Below are positions 23,746-34,576 of a stretch of DNA of 64,000 bases, one piece after another. Below the pieces are notes generated by a model, which was given only the letters and a program-made list of their open reading frames with translations, searched no databases and had not been told where the DNA came from. Source of the stretch: Penelope pileata (taxonomy: Eukaryota; Chordata; Aves; Galliformes; Cracidae); the NCBI GenBank assembly GCA_013396635.1, contig WBMW01005744.1, positions 66,799 to 130,798 of the forward strand, written 5' to 3'. Made by a program: the position numbers and the translations under genes. The stretch's first letter is position 1, and each line of letters starts with the position of its first letter.

Positions 23746-25432
23746 TGTCTCCATTCAAAGTTGAGGAAAGTCAGGAGAATCTCGACTGGAGTCAATGGAT
23801 TTGCAAGGGTGTGAAAACAGGTGAAATAAACAGCGATTGTTTACAAGTCTATTTAGAGGAAAGGTGTCCATGGCAGTGCTCACACCCCACTGCGTGATGT
23901 GTATTTTTGGCACAGAATGTCACAGCCTCAGCTGGGGTCATTAGATGATCCTACCCTATAATTAATAAACAGCACCATGCTCATTGTTGTCTAAATAGGA
24001 CGTGCAGAGCTTCTAGCGACAGAGTATTTTTCATCTGGTAGTCTCAAAGCATTCTCAGAGCACTACCCTGATTTCTACTTTGAAAATCTGTGCTTTACAC
24101 TGGTCTGGTGGACAGAAAGCACTCCTCCCCCTTGTCTCTCAGGGTAGAGAACTAAAGGAAAAGAAGCATTTATATGTCGTTGCATTCCTGCCAAAGTGGT
24201 TATCAGAGTCTTTAACATTTACAGCACTCTGAAGTGAATCACCAGCCTACATCTCATCTGAGCATCTATTTTTTCACCATAATCTGCTTTTAGAGGGGCT
24301 TTTAACTGCATCAGACTTTTCTCTTCCATTAAAATGCTGTCTGGATTATTGGAAAATAGAATAGCCAGTCCTCATTGCTTAGTTTCCATAGTGAATGTCT
24401 GGAGCAAAGGTCTGTGGGATTATTCAATTACTGCAATAATGGCCTTTGACCTGGTAAAACAATCCAAAAGGCAGAATTCGTCTATTGGATTATTTTGAAC
24501 ATTAATCATATTCTATTTAGAAATTGCAGTAGAACATCTAGGGTTCAAGACAGACTGCAAACTATTTGCATGTACTTTATTGAAGTGGCTTAAATTTTTA
24601 GGTACATAGTTACACAAATGATGTCTCTAGGGAATGTTTTCCCCCTCACATTTATATACTTTTCTAAATGTGTTTTGGACTGCAAAGCCGCCTGTCTTAG
24701 CTGCACATTACCAGCACTAACCACATGGACCAATGTGATGAGTGCTCTGTTGATACTAAATGGCTGATAAAAAAATGTTCTGGATCCTGAAACTGCAGAG
24801 GTGAGGGAGAACAACAACACCTTTTGCTTGAGGCTGAACTGCTTGCTTCAAGGATTAAATGAAGAGCAAACAGCTTCCAACATCTGTCTTCCCTTGTCAT
24901 CGCCCTGTGCTCAGGAAAGATACAGGGCTGTTATATGGGGCTGTGGGACAGGTAAGCACTGTAGTCAGTCATGAGTAGGCTTTAAGTTCAAGTGCCAAAT
25001 GAAAAATACTCACTCTTCCTGCAAGGTAGCACAGGGTCATATGCCCTCTCTGAAATTTCTGGAGGTTTTTGTTGGCACTAGCAAAGTGCAGCAAGCGCCA
25101 GTAGCAAGGGCACTTTGAAAAAAACAAATGCAGGTCTGAAAAAGGGATTCATGCAGCAGTAAGGGATTCACACAGCCTGTGGCTTCCCACCCAGATGTTT
25201 TAGAAACTGCAAAACACATCTGCTTGTAAGCCTGATGGCTGTACCAAAGATGAACACTGATCAGGAGCATAGTGACCTGCTTCAAACACCTTCACCCTAC
25301 CATGGGAAGGAGGAAGAGTTCTGTTCTGCCCAGAGACACTGGCACTGGGGACCCCAAATCCTCTGTTGAGATTCCTGCAGATGACACAAGGACCTGGATG
25401 CCCACAGCAGGCTGACACCCTTTGTGAAGTCA
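23746..25432. other. Unique non-coding sequence, no gene recognised
   Basis: AT-leaning sequence with chance frames of up to about 80 codons. No element is recognised. Confidence 0.55.
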
Positions 25433-25617
25433 CAGAATCATAGAACGTTTGGGGGTGGAACGTACCTCTGGAGATCCCCCAGTCCAACTCCCTGCTAAAG
25501 CAGTTCCCTACAGCAGGTTGCACAGGAAAGCGTCCAGGTGGGTCCTGAATACCTCCAGAGAAGGAGGCTCCACCACCTTTCTGGGCAGCCTGTTCCAGTA
25601 ACCCTCCAGGGTTTCTT
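25433..25617 (-). mobile_element. CR1 LINE 3' end, minus strand, strongly 5'-truncated
   Basis: The plus strand begins with the antisense CR1 terminus 'cagaatcatagaa' and continues through 'gggggtggaacgtacctctgg', 'gatcccccagtccaactccctgc', 'caggttgcacaggaaagcgtcc' (each shown in part) to 'gggcagcctgttccagt'. About 185 bp of the 3' UTR and the end of ORF2 remain. The 5' edge is near 25617, where CR1 similarity stops abruptly, as expected for a 5'-truncated retrotransposition event. No target-site duplication is evident, which is usual for CR1. Confidence 0.93.
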
Positions 25618-26634
25618 GATGGACTTGCTTGGTATGTCTTGCTGGTGACATAACCATGAGGCAGCATCTCCATTACTCAAAAGAGAGCAGTCCTGCAGGA
25701 CTGACGGGGATGGAGGGAGGAAAGTATCCCCAGGGAGACCTCTCCCATGTTACCTCTGCCCATCCAGCAGCCTCTGTTGGCCAGATGCTGGCTGTGCCTG
25801 CTGCTCCTGCACCAGTGCAGCTGCCAGGACTGCACTGGCTCCAAGTGGTTGTTTTGGTTCTTTCCTTCGTGTCTCCTGGTGCCAAGAAACAGATTTCCAG
25901 TGAAAATCCCACCAGGAGTACATCTGAAGGAGATGTGTTTGCTCTCAGATACACCTCAACATTAAAATGGAGCTGCCTGAAATATTAAGTGAGACGAATC
26001 TTGCAAACTGCCTACTACAGAGCAGTTGTTATACAGCCATGCTGTGTGTGGCCATACCCTTATCCCCAGGCCAAGTAAAGTCCAAAGGGATTTTAGATGC
26101 TCGGTCTGTCCTGGCTCTGCCCCAGGGCTGGATGACTTTCAGAAGTCCTTCTCAGCCCCTTTTTTTTTTCTGATGATGCTGTGATAAAATTCGAACATAT
26201 GAAGAAAAAAGTATCCTTTCTTTTCCCCTGAATGGAAATGAGCAATGTTTCAGCAGAAGCACACCCAGCAAATCATCAGTGCTCGCTCCCACAGCAGACA
26301 CATGGCACCCTGTGGCAGCTCAGGTATAAATGGGCCAACAGAAGAATCTGCTTTGCACTGGGTGAAATCAGAAATAATTCAGAGTGGATGACGTGGCTTT
26401 GCTGAGGGGAAGGTGAGATGCCAGCAATGTGCTAGGTGATGTGGAGCTGCTGCCTGCTGGTGGGGCTGGACCAGAGGGACTCCCAAAGCCCAGTTCTTCA
26501 CTCAGAGCCCTGTGGGTCTCTCTCAGGATGAAATTTCTTCACCTTGGGACTGGGAATTGCCAGTGCTTCCTCTCGCAGCAATGACTTTGCAGCCCCTTCA
26601 CCCACCTGTCCAGCACCACACTCAGCACTGTTGG
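25618..26634. other. Unique non-coding sequence, no gene recognised
   Basis: No gene or repeat family is recognised. A T10 run lies near 26161. Confidence 0.55.
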
Positions 26635-26706
26635 CCATCCAGCTGCTCAGAACCATCCAGCTGTTCAGAGCCATCCAGCTGCTCACAGCCATCCAGCTGC
26701 TCTGAG
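26635..26706. repeat. 18-bp tandem repeat, four units
   Basis: Four head-to-tail 18-bp units (26635, 26653, 26671, 26689), each beginning CCATCCAGCTG and differing at only a few bases. Every unit contains the palindromic E-box CAGCTG, giving four E-boxes at exact 18-bp spacing. Because 18 is a multiple of three, all frames read as six-residue repeats (for example PSSCSE on the plus strand and SSWMA on the minus strand), which makes misleading open frames. This is a minisatellite; a regulatory role is only a possibility. Confidence 0.95.
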
Positions 26707-29700
26707 CGGTCTGCAGGCAGCTGGAAGAAATTGATGACTTCAGGATGGGAGATGTGTAGACATAAAAAAAGAAGTCAAGTAAGCACATGCTAGCACAGGC
26801 TTCTCCAAAGCTGATGAGAGCTAACACATCTTGCTGCATAAGTGCTGCTTTTGAGAGGGCTCTAATTGGGAATTTTTATTCAGCATTGACTCTCTTTTAT
26901 CAAGTCCTTGTCTGCATGAGGCTCTCCTAGGCACAGCACAATGAGATGCGTATTATAACATTTCTGCTCCTCTAGGCATATTCACATCACTTTTCTCATT
27001 TGCAGATGAAATGCAACACAGTAGTAAGTGGCATTTCTGTAGAATTTGCTGCCTCCAGACACAAACTATATTCCTAATTACTTCTCCCTGTGGGGAAAAT
27101 AACACAGCTGAAGACATAATGATAACAGCACCTTACCTTCACCGGGTGCTTTGATCCTGGAAGAGCTCACAGAATTCCAGAAAGTCTGATCCTGAAGCAA
27201 TAAACTGTAGGAACTGGACCTGGTATCTGCAGGATTATTATTATTATTATTTAATTAAAACAACTGTCATATATGGACAAAGCCTGAGAGGTTCTGACTG
27301 TCACATCTCCCATGACACATTTGCATGAAAATGGTGAGAGGCTATGAATAACACCCATGGGTTAGCATACAGCCAAGGACTGATGCATTCTCTAAGTCGT
27401 GGCAACCTGCTGTTGACCAGCAGGAGATGTGCGGGTGGGGAGCACAGCATCATATGGGCGCAGATGGGCAAACAGAGCCCAGCTATCACACACCCTCCAA
27501 GGGAGAGGGCTAGCATCAATTCCCTTACAGAACAATGTACCAGACTGGGGGTTGGATCCTGCAAGGTCACTGGTGCTGATCCAGCCAGCACTTCAGCCCG
27601 TGCTTCTTAGGTGCATCTGCAGGTGCTCCTGCAGACACCTGGAATAACAGCATATCATGGTTGTTTCCTCCCTGGCTGTGAGGGAATGGCATTAGAGCCA
27701 GCTCACTGTGGGGAGACCTGCGTACCCATCTCTGCTCCTGGAAAATCCTGTTCCCAAGTATCCTGTAACCCGGAGGTTAGAGAACTGCGCTGCTAGAGAG
27801 ATGCTTCTGTTTTGCCATGAGCAGAACGGACTTGGGCATGTGTCTCCTATATCCATGCTCTCCAAGAGTGGCTGGAGCCCCATGCCTCCTAACCTCTTGT
27901 TTTCAGGGCACAAAGAAAGAAAGAAATGCGTGTGAGAGGGGATTGGTTTAGGTGAGAGTTGAATGTCAGTGGCAGCATGCTTTTGACGATCAGATTCTCC
28001 TTTTCCTTTATTTGTCTAGCTTAAAGACAGGTGATACCAAACAGTCGGATAACATAGGCTTAGTCCACAGGATACAGCCATGATAGCAGCTTTAGCTGTT
28101 ATGTTCCAGGGAATGTACCTCGGCCTGCACTACCCACAGCCCTTGCTGTGAATCTAGCATTTTTAAGAGTGAATTGTAAAGTGCAGCAGTGTATCTTAAG
28201 AAGAAAATGTTAGGAGGTCTGGCTTTTCCTATGTAATGAAGTGGATACAGAGAACCTGTGTATGAACAATTTACACCCAACAGGGCTCCCGAACACCAAT
28301 TGACTTGTGAATGGATGAACCAGCTGAGACACAGAGATGCTGCACACAAGCCCTACGAGCTCTCTTTGCTCTTACACTGTGCTTAAAGAATGCTGAGTTT
28401 AAAGAACCCCGCCATGCCGTTGCTTAGGTGGCCTGGTCGCTGCAGCTTGGCTTCCTGAGCTGCCTGGCACAGGGCTGGAAACCAGGAAAAGACAAACAAA
28501 AAGGAAGGCTGAATGTTTTTCCTTATTAGCTGCATGTGGATGGGGAAATCTTCCCCAAATCTGCTTTTATAAGCTCTCCAATCTGCCTTTTGCTGGCTGG
28601 CTCACAGACACTTTGCTGGCTCTGTAGCAAGCAGTTACAAGAGAGACTCCTTTAAATCAGATGACTCCATCGTCATCTGATGCTTCTATTCGGCGTGCTG
28701 AGTCACAGGGCCAGGGATGCATCATGACAGGGTAACCATGCAGATGGATGGCAGCCAAAGCAGCGGCCGTGGTCCAGGGGCACCAGGGCCTAGTTCCACC
28801 CTGCTCCCAGCACAGCCCTTCTCTCCTTCTGGGGCAGGAACATCTGCTGAGACAATACCTACAGCGAGCTGCTCCACGGCTGTCACACACCCAGGTTCAC
28901 AGCAGGGTCGGACAGGGCGTCCCAGCATGGACTTACACAGAAGATGCTGTATTTTCCTTTGAAACAAACAACAAAAAAGGCAAATTATGTTATTTTCCAA
29001 GCGGCATTCCCTCTTAACAGCCTGTCCCTGACCCCTCCCGTTGGCTGTACACTTTCCTCCTTGAACTATGGCTTCACGCCTGCAATCTCTCCTTTTCTCC
29101 ACCTTCCTGATCTGAGCCATTCTGTATCCTGTTTCCTCGTCTTCATGTCCATGCGCTGACTTACTCTGTGTCAGCTGCTGGGTAACCTTTAGGCCTCCTA
29201 ATGACAGCTGTCCTCACTGAAGGGCCTAATTACAGTCACTGTCAAGTCATGCCCATGCTGTTTGTTGTCCTCACCACAGCACCGAGCAGCAGGACATCTT
29301 TGTGCTTTGGCTGCTCACGATGTGTTCACAATGAAACCATGCAGACAGGCAGCACGGAAAACAGCCACATTATCGCCTTCATTCTCCGTGAGGGTGGGGC
29401 GCTTAGAAAAAGGAGCATTTCATTCTTTGTCTTGCATCACAAAATAGGTCAAAAGCCATCAAGCTGAAGGCAGGACAGAGCCCTGTTGCCTTGCTGACAT
29501 GCAGCATTACGATACCAGTGTTCTGATATCCCCAGTGCAATATTTTGCAGGTTGCCTCTTGCAGGACACACTCAACTTTCAGTTTTTCCTCCTGATTCCA
29601 GCATGCCAAGAAATCCCAGAGCATCTGCAGCAGGGGGAAAAAGATGACTTGGATGGTTTGGCAGCCAAACCGCTCACCCACCGGAAGGGGCAACCTGCTC

Positions 29701-31668
29701 CAGAAATCCATTTCCTTATTTTATCTGCTAAATATTTAATGCAAAATGCACAACAAAGTTTGGCAGGCATCTGCTTACCCTGACCACTAAGTCGTAGCCC
29801 TTTTTGCACTGGTGTCTCCTCTGGCTTGACCAGAGGTTAAGTTCTTTGCTGCACAGCAGACCCACTTTCAGCAGGAGCAATGGGAAGTCCCCACTGGGCT
29901 ACCTGGTTAGCAATCACAGATTTGGATGCCCTCACTCACCAAACCTGGGCCTTAGGTCTTCACTTGTAACGAAAAGATCTGAGAAGGTCTGTGAAAGTCA
30001 TTGTGTCCTGGGTGGTGGATCCCAGCTGAGTGTAGGCATTTCCTTGGGATCCTGAAAAAGATGCTGGTCCCACAGAGGGACGACTTTTGGGGTATATCCC
30101 ACACTGGATGGTAATATCCATCTGGCAATGTCAGCCAGTGATGATCACGCTGCAGATGGAAAGCAGAAGGGCAAAGAGCAGGTGGCCACCAGGCCCTCGC
30201 TGGCTGCTGAAGAGGGCTCTGTGCAAGCACACAGGGTCTGCCTAAAAGGCCCAGAAATCTCTGCCAGGCACATACTATGGCCTGGCATAGGGCAGAGATA
30301 GGGCAGAGACACCCTCACCTCCCACAGGGTAGAAGGATGTTGTTTCTTAGGGAGGCATAAAGTCCTCCCCTACCTGCCAGGGTTCAGGAGTTACCTTCCC
30401 TCTCCCTCCTCCAGCCATACACGTATTTCAGCTACGTGACAGCTATTGTGTTTGGAACCACCGCTTTGCTCACACACACAGAGTGTTTTCCCAGGGAGAT
30501 CAGCACAACAGCATCACGTCTGATTTTTTTTATCTCTTTTCTCCAGAAGACAGCATCAGGCCAATTGAGGAGGAGAGCACTGCGAGCCCTCCTGGGCAGC
30601 CTGTGCCTGCAGGCAGCCCTGTGCAGGGCAGCTCCAGCTCCCAGCCCCAGGCTCTCAGGGCAGCAGGGAGCAGCACTGCAGCGGATGCTGCGTCCGTGTG
30701 CGCTGGCAGCGCAGCCGCTCCTGGAGCTGTAAATCCTTTGCTGCAGCGGCTGAGTCACTCTCATGCTTTCCTCTCACTGAGGTACAGCACGTAGGAGATA
30801 AACAAACACCAGCAGCCCTGTTGGAGGGCTCCCACCTTACTGGGGAGCAGGTTAGACACTGTCAGGCTGCAGGATCACCTTTTCTGAGTGTGTCCCTCCT
30901 TGTGATCAAGAGGTGCAAAAATTCCACGGCCACAGCCAGTCCCCACCCAAATGGGATGGGACTACAAACAGCTCCATTGGTGCAATGTGGGTTGCAACAC
31001 TGCAGTGATCCCACAGCACATCTCTGCTGCCTGGGTCTGACAACAGCCCCAGGCACTGCCCCTCCTCCCTCCCAGAGCTACTGTGCAATATGAAAGTGCT
31101 GGGGTTTTTGGAGAAGAAACACTATATGCAAGTTGATCACCTTAGGATAAGTAATTATAATGTTGCCTGCTGGTGCCTGTGGGAACAGCAATGAGTTTCT
31201 TGGCAGCTCTCGCGTGTTGTCCAAGGCAGATTTCCTGTACAGATCCAGGCACTGGCTGCCAGCCACAAGTGGGACGCAGACGAATGCGCCTGCTCGGGAA
31301 ATGATAAAGGAACGAAGCGAATGTTTTTGTTTGTGAAGCAGCATCACCAGGAGAGCTGTCAGATCCCCTTCCAGAGGCAAAGCGTGGAAATCACCAGCAG
31401 CTCCCAGCCCATGCCACGCATTGGGTGCTGGGCAGGAAGCAATAGGGAAAGTCCCCAGCCCTGCCGGAGATCCCGTCCCAGCCAGGATTTGGTGTCAGCC
31501 CAAATCTAATATGAGCTTTCACCATTTTGCTCATTAGGGCACTTTTCTTGTGGCTTGCTGGTGGCTTCTCACCACCTGACAGGCACAGGCTGAGCACAAA
31601 ATGCACACACAGGAGAACAAAGCCAGCAGCCTTCCTGCCCAGTCACTAAGGAGTCACCACACTGCATG
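26707..31668. other. Unique non-coding sequence with short simple repeats
   Basis: Nearly 5 kb without a recognised gene. An (ATT)6 tract at 27233-27252 is followed by TTTAATTAAA. Chance frames cluster in GC-richer parts (27.4-27.9, 28.7-29.0 and 30.5-31.1 kb). A small CpG cluster (eight CpGs in about 110 bp) lies at 31211-31319 next to 'gttttgtttg'-like sequence. Confidence 0.55.
27233..27252. repeat. (ATT)n microsatellite
   Basis: Six consecutive ATT units. It is a short trinucleotide microsatellite not attached to a recognised SINE tail. Confidence 0.9.
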
Positions 31669-32390
31669 AATCATAGAATCATAGAATGGTTCAGGTTGGA
31701 AGGGACCTTAGAGATCATCTTGTTCCAACCCCCCTGCCATGGGCAAGGACACCTCCCACTAGACCAGGTTGCCCAAAGCCCCATCCAGCCTGGCTTTGAA
31801 TACTTCCAGGGAGGGGGCATCAACGACTTCTCTGGGCAACCTGTTCCAGTGTCTCACCACCCTCACAGTGAAGAATTTCTTCCTTATATCCAGTCTAAAT
31901 CTACCCTCTTCCAGTTTGTAACCATTACCCCTTGTCCTGTCATGATCTATCCTTGTAAAAAGCCCCTCCCCAGCTTTCCTGTAGGCCCCTTCAGGTACTG
32001 GAAGGCTGCTATCAGGTCCCCCAGCAGCCTTCTCTTCTCCAGGCTGAAGAGTCCCAACTCTCTCAGCCTGTCCTCGTAGGGGAGGTGCTCCAGCCCTCTG
32101 ATCATCCTCGTGGCCCTCCTCTGGACCCGCTCCAACAGCTCCACATCCTTCTTGTGTTGGGGGCCCCAGAACTGGACACAAGACTCCAGGTGAGGTCTCA
32201 CGAGAGCAGAGTAGAGGGGCAGAATCACCTCCCTCGACCTGCTGGCCACGCTTCTCTTGATGCAGCCCAGGATGCGGTTGGCCTTCTGGGCTGCAAGCGC
32301 ACACTGCCGGCTCATGGTGAGTTTCTCGTCAACACACACCCCCAAGTCCCTCTCCTCAGGGCTACAGTCCCTCTGCTCAGGGCTACAAAA
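31669..32390 (-). mobile_element. CR1 LINE, minus strand, best-preserved copy (ORF2 C-terminus plus 3' end)
   Basis: About 720 bp of a 5'-truncated CR1 retrotransposon. The plus strand opens with the antisense 3' terminus (two ATCATAGA units) and 'ggttggaagggacc'. On the minus strand, ORF2 is open from about 32345 with recognisable blocks QCALAAQKANRILGCIKRS, SREVILPLYSALVRPHLE, RATRMIRGLEHLPYEDRL and GLFSLEKRRL. It then changes frame at a run of C residues near 31986-31989, where one base appears to be missing. The second frame continues to the usual end (VRHWNRLPREVV, then DGALGNLV) with its stop at 31759. ORF2 is therefore interrupted by a single one-base deletion in the part present. The upstream endonuclease and catalytic reverse-transcriptase domains are absent. 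The low decay suggests this is the youngest CR1 here. Confidence 0.96.
32346..32387 (-). repeat. 21-bp tandem duplication at the 5' edge of the CR1 copy
   Basis: Two adjacent 21-bp units beginning GTCCCTCT and ending GGGCTACA differ at one base. They lie at the 5' truncation point of the CR1 copy, in sequence matching CR1 ORF2, so the duplication arose within or at the insertion of this element. Confidence 0.85.
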
Positions 32391-34557
32391 TCCGCACTCA
32401 CCAAGCGGTCTGCTGACACTCCTGAGGGTCTCAATGCACTGTCACCTCCTGAGTGGTCCCCTTGGGAACCTCATTGATGGGGAAGAGCGATGGCCAGGAT
32501 TGTCAACCACTTGTTATGAAGACATCTCTGCAAAAGGCTTTTTTTTCCACAAAGCTAACCTTGGGAAATCAGGGGAATGGCATGAATGAGGGTCCTGGCA
32601 TGAATGAGACTGAGAAAGGGAGAGCAGATGCAACACAGGCTAACAGCATGGCAAGCATTACAGATACACCTGCAGCAGACAGAGAAGACCTGTTAGCAAA
32701 GACGAACTGGGCAGGTTCCAGAACTGTGGGGCAACACACAAGACCCTGGGGTTAGAAGGCTTTTTTGTGTGGGAGATGAGTTTGCAGAAATGAGTCACAA
32801 TGTACTTTACAAAGCATCCACAGAGCAGCAGGCTCCGGAGCTCTGGCAACACACAAAAAGAAGAGGCACCCACCAGTCAAAGCATTTTCCCGGGCATGCA
32901 AAAGCCCAGTTCAAACATTTTCCCCATTGAAATATGGTTCATGCAGGGCACAGTGTCTCTTCTCTACTGCAGCAGTTTTCCATGGCATAGGCAGCGCTCA
33001 CAAAAGGCTCTTGCACAATGAAAAAGATCCCTTCAGGAGCCCCCTTTCAGCAAATGGAGGGAATCGCTCTTTAACGCAGGATAATTTAAGGGATTACTCC
33101 TTGTTGGCTCTGGTGAATCCCACTCCACATGCCTAGCTCTCCCAGACACTGCACAGGCCTCACATGAGAGCTGGATAGGGAAATGCATGAGGTAAAGCCC
33201 TGAAATGCGCAACCCTGCAGCATCTAAACCCTTTCACGGTGCTGCCTTTCCCTGTCTGGGTAATGCCTGCTGCCCAGGCAGCTAACAGATCGTGGCTGTT
33301 AATGGAGGAGCATCGATCCAACCACTCTGCGAGGAGAGGTCTTTCTGCACTGATATTTTCTCTTCAACTGGAAAGAGACTGGGAAATAGATCTAGAGAAA
33401 ACTGACAGGATTTAGATTACCACAGATGTTTTCCCAGGCTCACAGTACATCTTCATAGACCAAGGAAAATAACAGTGAAAAATGTCCCTGTGTGGAAGGG
33501 AAGAAATTTCTGTTATTGATTTTCTGGGACTCAAGCACCTGAGACAGAAGGAGAAAAATGAGTTGTGCTCATAACTGGACAAGTCAGAGTGCGCAAGTAA
33601 ATTCTTACAAAAATTAAAGCTTTGACATATTTGAGGTTGATAGATTTTACTGAGAAACATTCAGATACATTTTAATGAAGCTTTCAAAGTTTAATAGAAC
33701 ACTTGCTAAGAGAGTCTTTCTGGATAAAACACTGAGCTGTTACATCTGATTGTATCGAGAAAGGGGTCTGAAAGTGAACACATTTCGTAAGGAATATCCG
33801 TACTGCGCTTTTGTGTTACTGTAGTTTGATGACAGTCCAGGAGGCTAAACCTGGCCCAGCTCTTTTCCATGGTTTAGGGCAATGAAATCTTTCCTGCCTA
33901 AGCCTTGATCTCTGCCTAGAGGCTTATCAAGAGACTAAAACGTGTAAAATGCATTAAGAATAATAATAGAAAATCTCCAGAAAAAGTTGAGATACAGAAG
34001 GCCCATTTTTGTCAGCAGCAAAAGCCAAGGTCTTTATGAATAATAACCATGGAGGGGGACAGTCTTTGCAGGTCTTGCTCAGACCTCTGTCAGTGTGCAT
34101 CAAATGCTGAACTACATGGAGAAGTCCCACATCTACGTGGTTTTGAACATCCGGCCAAGTCTGGACATCAAAACGTGACCCTACAGAGACTCACTGGACA
34201 CTGCATGTTTTCCTCCTCCTCTTCCCCATGGAAGATCAATTTATCTTTGAAAATCCAGATGCTAGATTTTTCAGCAAAGTGGCGTGGCCCTACCTAACTA
34301 GGACCTTGAAAAGACATCAGGCCAGAGAGAACACAGCAGCTGGCCCATATTTTGTTAGAAAAGTTAAGCTTTCTTAAGGTATCTGGACCGCGCAGGATAA
34401 AGGTCAGTGCACCTTGAGTCCTTTGGCATCAGAGGGGCTGCAGCAGGCACCACACGGTGACTCACATGAGCACTTTGGATACTGCATGTGCACAGCTTCA
34501 GCAGCTGAGTAAATCACAGACACATTTTAAAAGGAGGAATGGGGATAACTGAACAGG

Positions 34558-34576
34558 TTTTTTTTTTTTTTTTTTT
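34558..34576. repeat. Poly(T) tract, T19
   Basis: Nineteen uninterrupted T residues followed by CAGG. It could be the tail of an old minus-strand retroposed sequence or an isolated polypyrimidine tract; no element body is recognisable next to it. Confidence 0.9.

Noticed and set aside
25200..25673. A 157-codon minus-strand frame
   Set aside because: Its middle is antisense-to-annotation CR1 3' end sequence; the rest has no recognised domain.
26498..26839. Repetitive peptide frames (PSSCSE or SSWMA repeats) as a repeat protein
   Set aside because: The 18-bp minisatellite is a multiple of three, so every frame becomes a six-residue repeat without any selection.
31759..32345. Overlapping minus-strand frames of 132 and 181 codons that look like a gene
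   Set aside because: They are two frames of the same truncated CR1 ORF2 remnant, separated by a one-base deletion, not a host gene.
31669..32390. Endogenous retrovirus or LTR element
   Set aside because: No long terminal repeats, primer-binding site or gag/pol/env blocks; the wording and terminal 8-bp repeats are those of the CR1 LINE.
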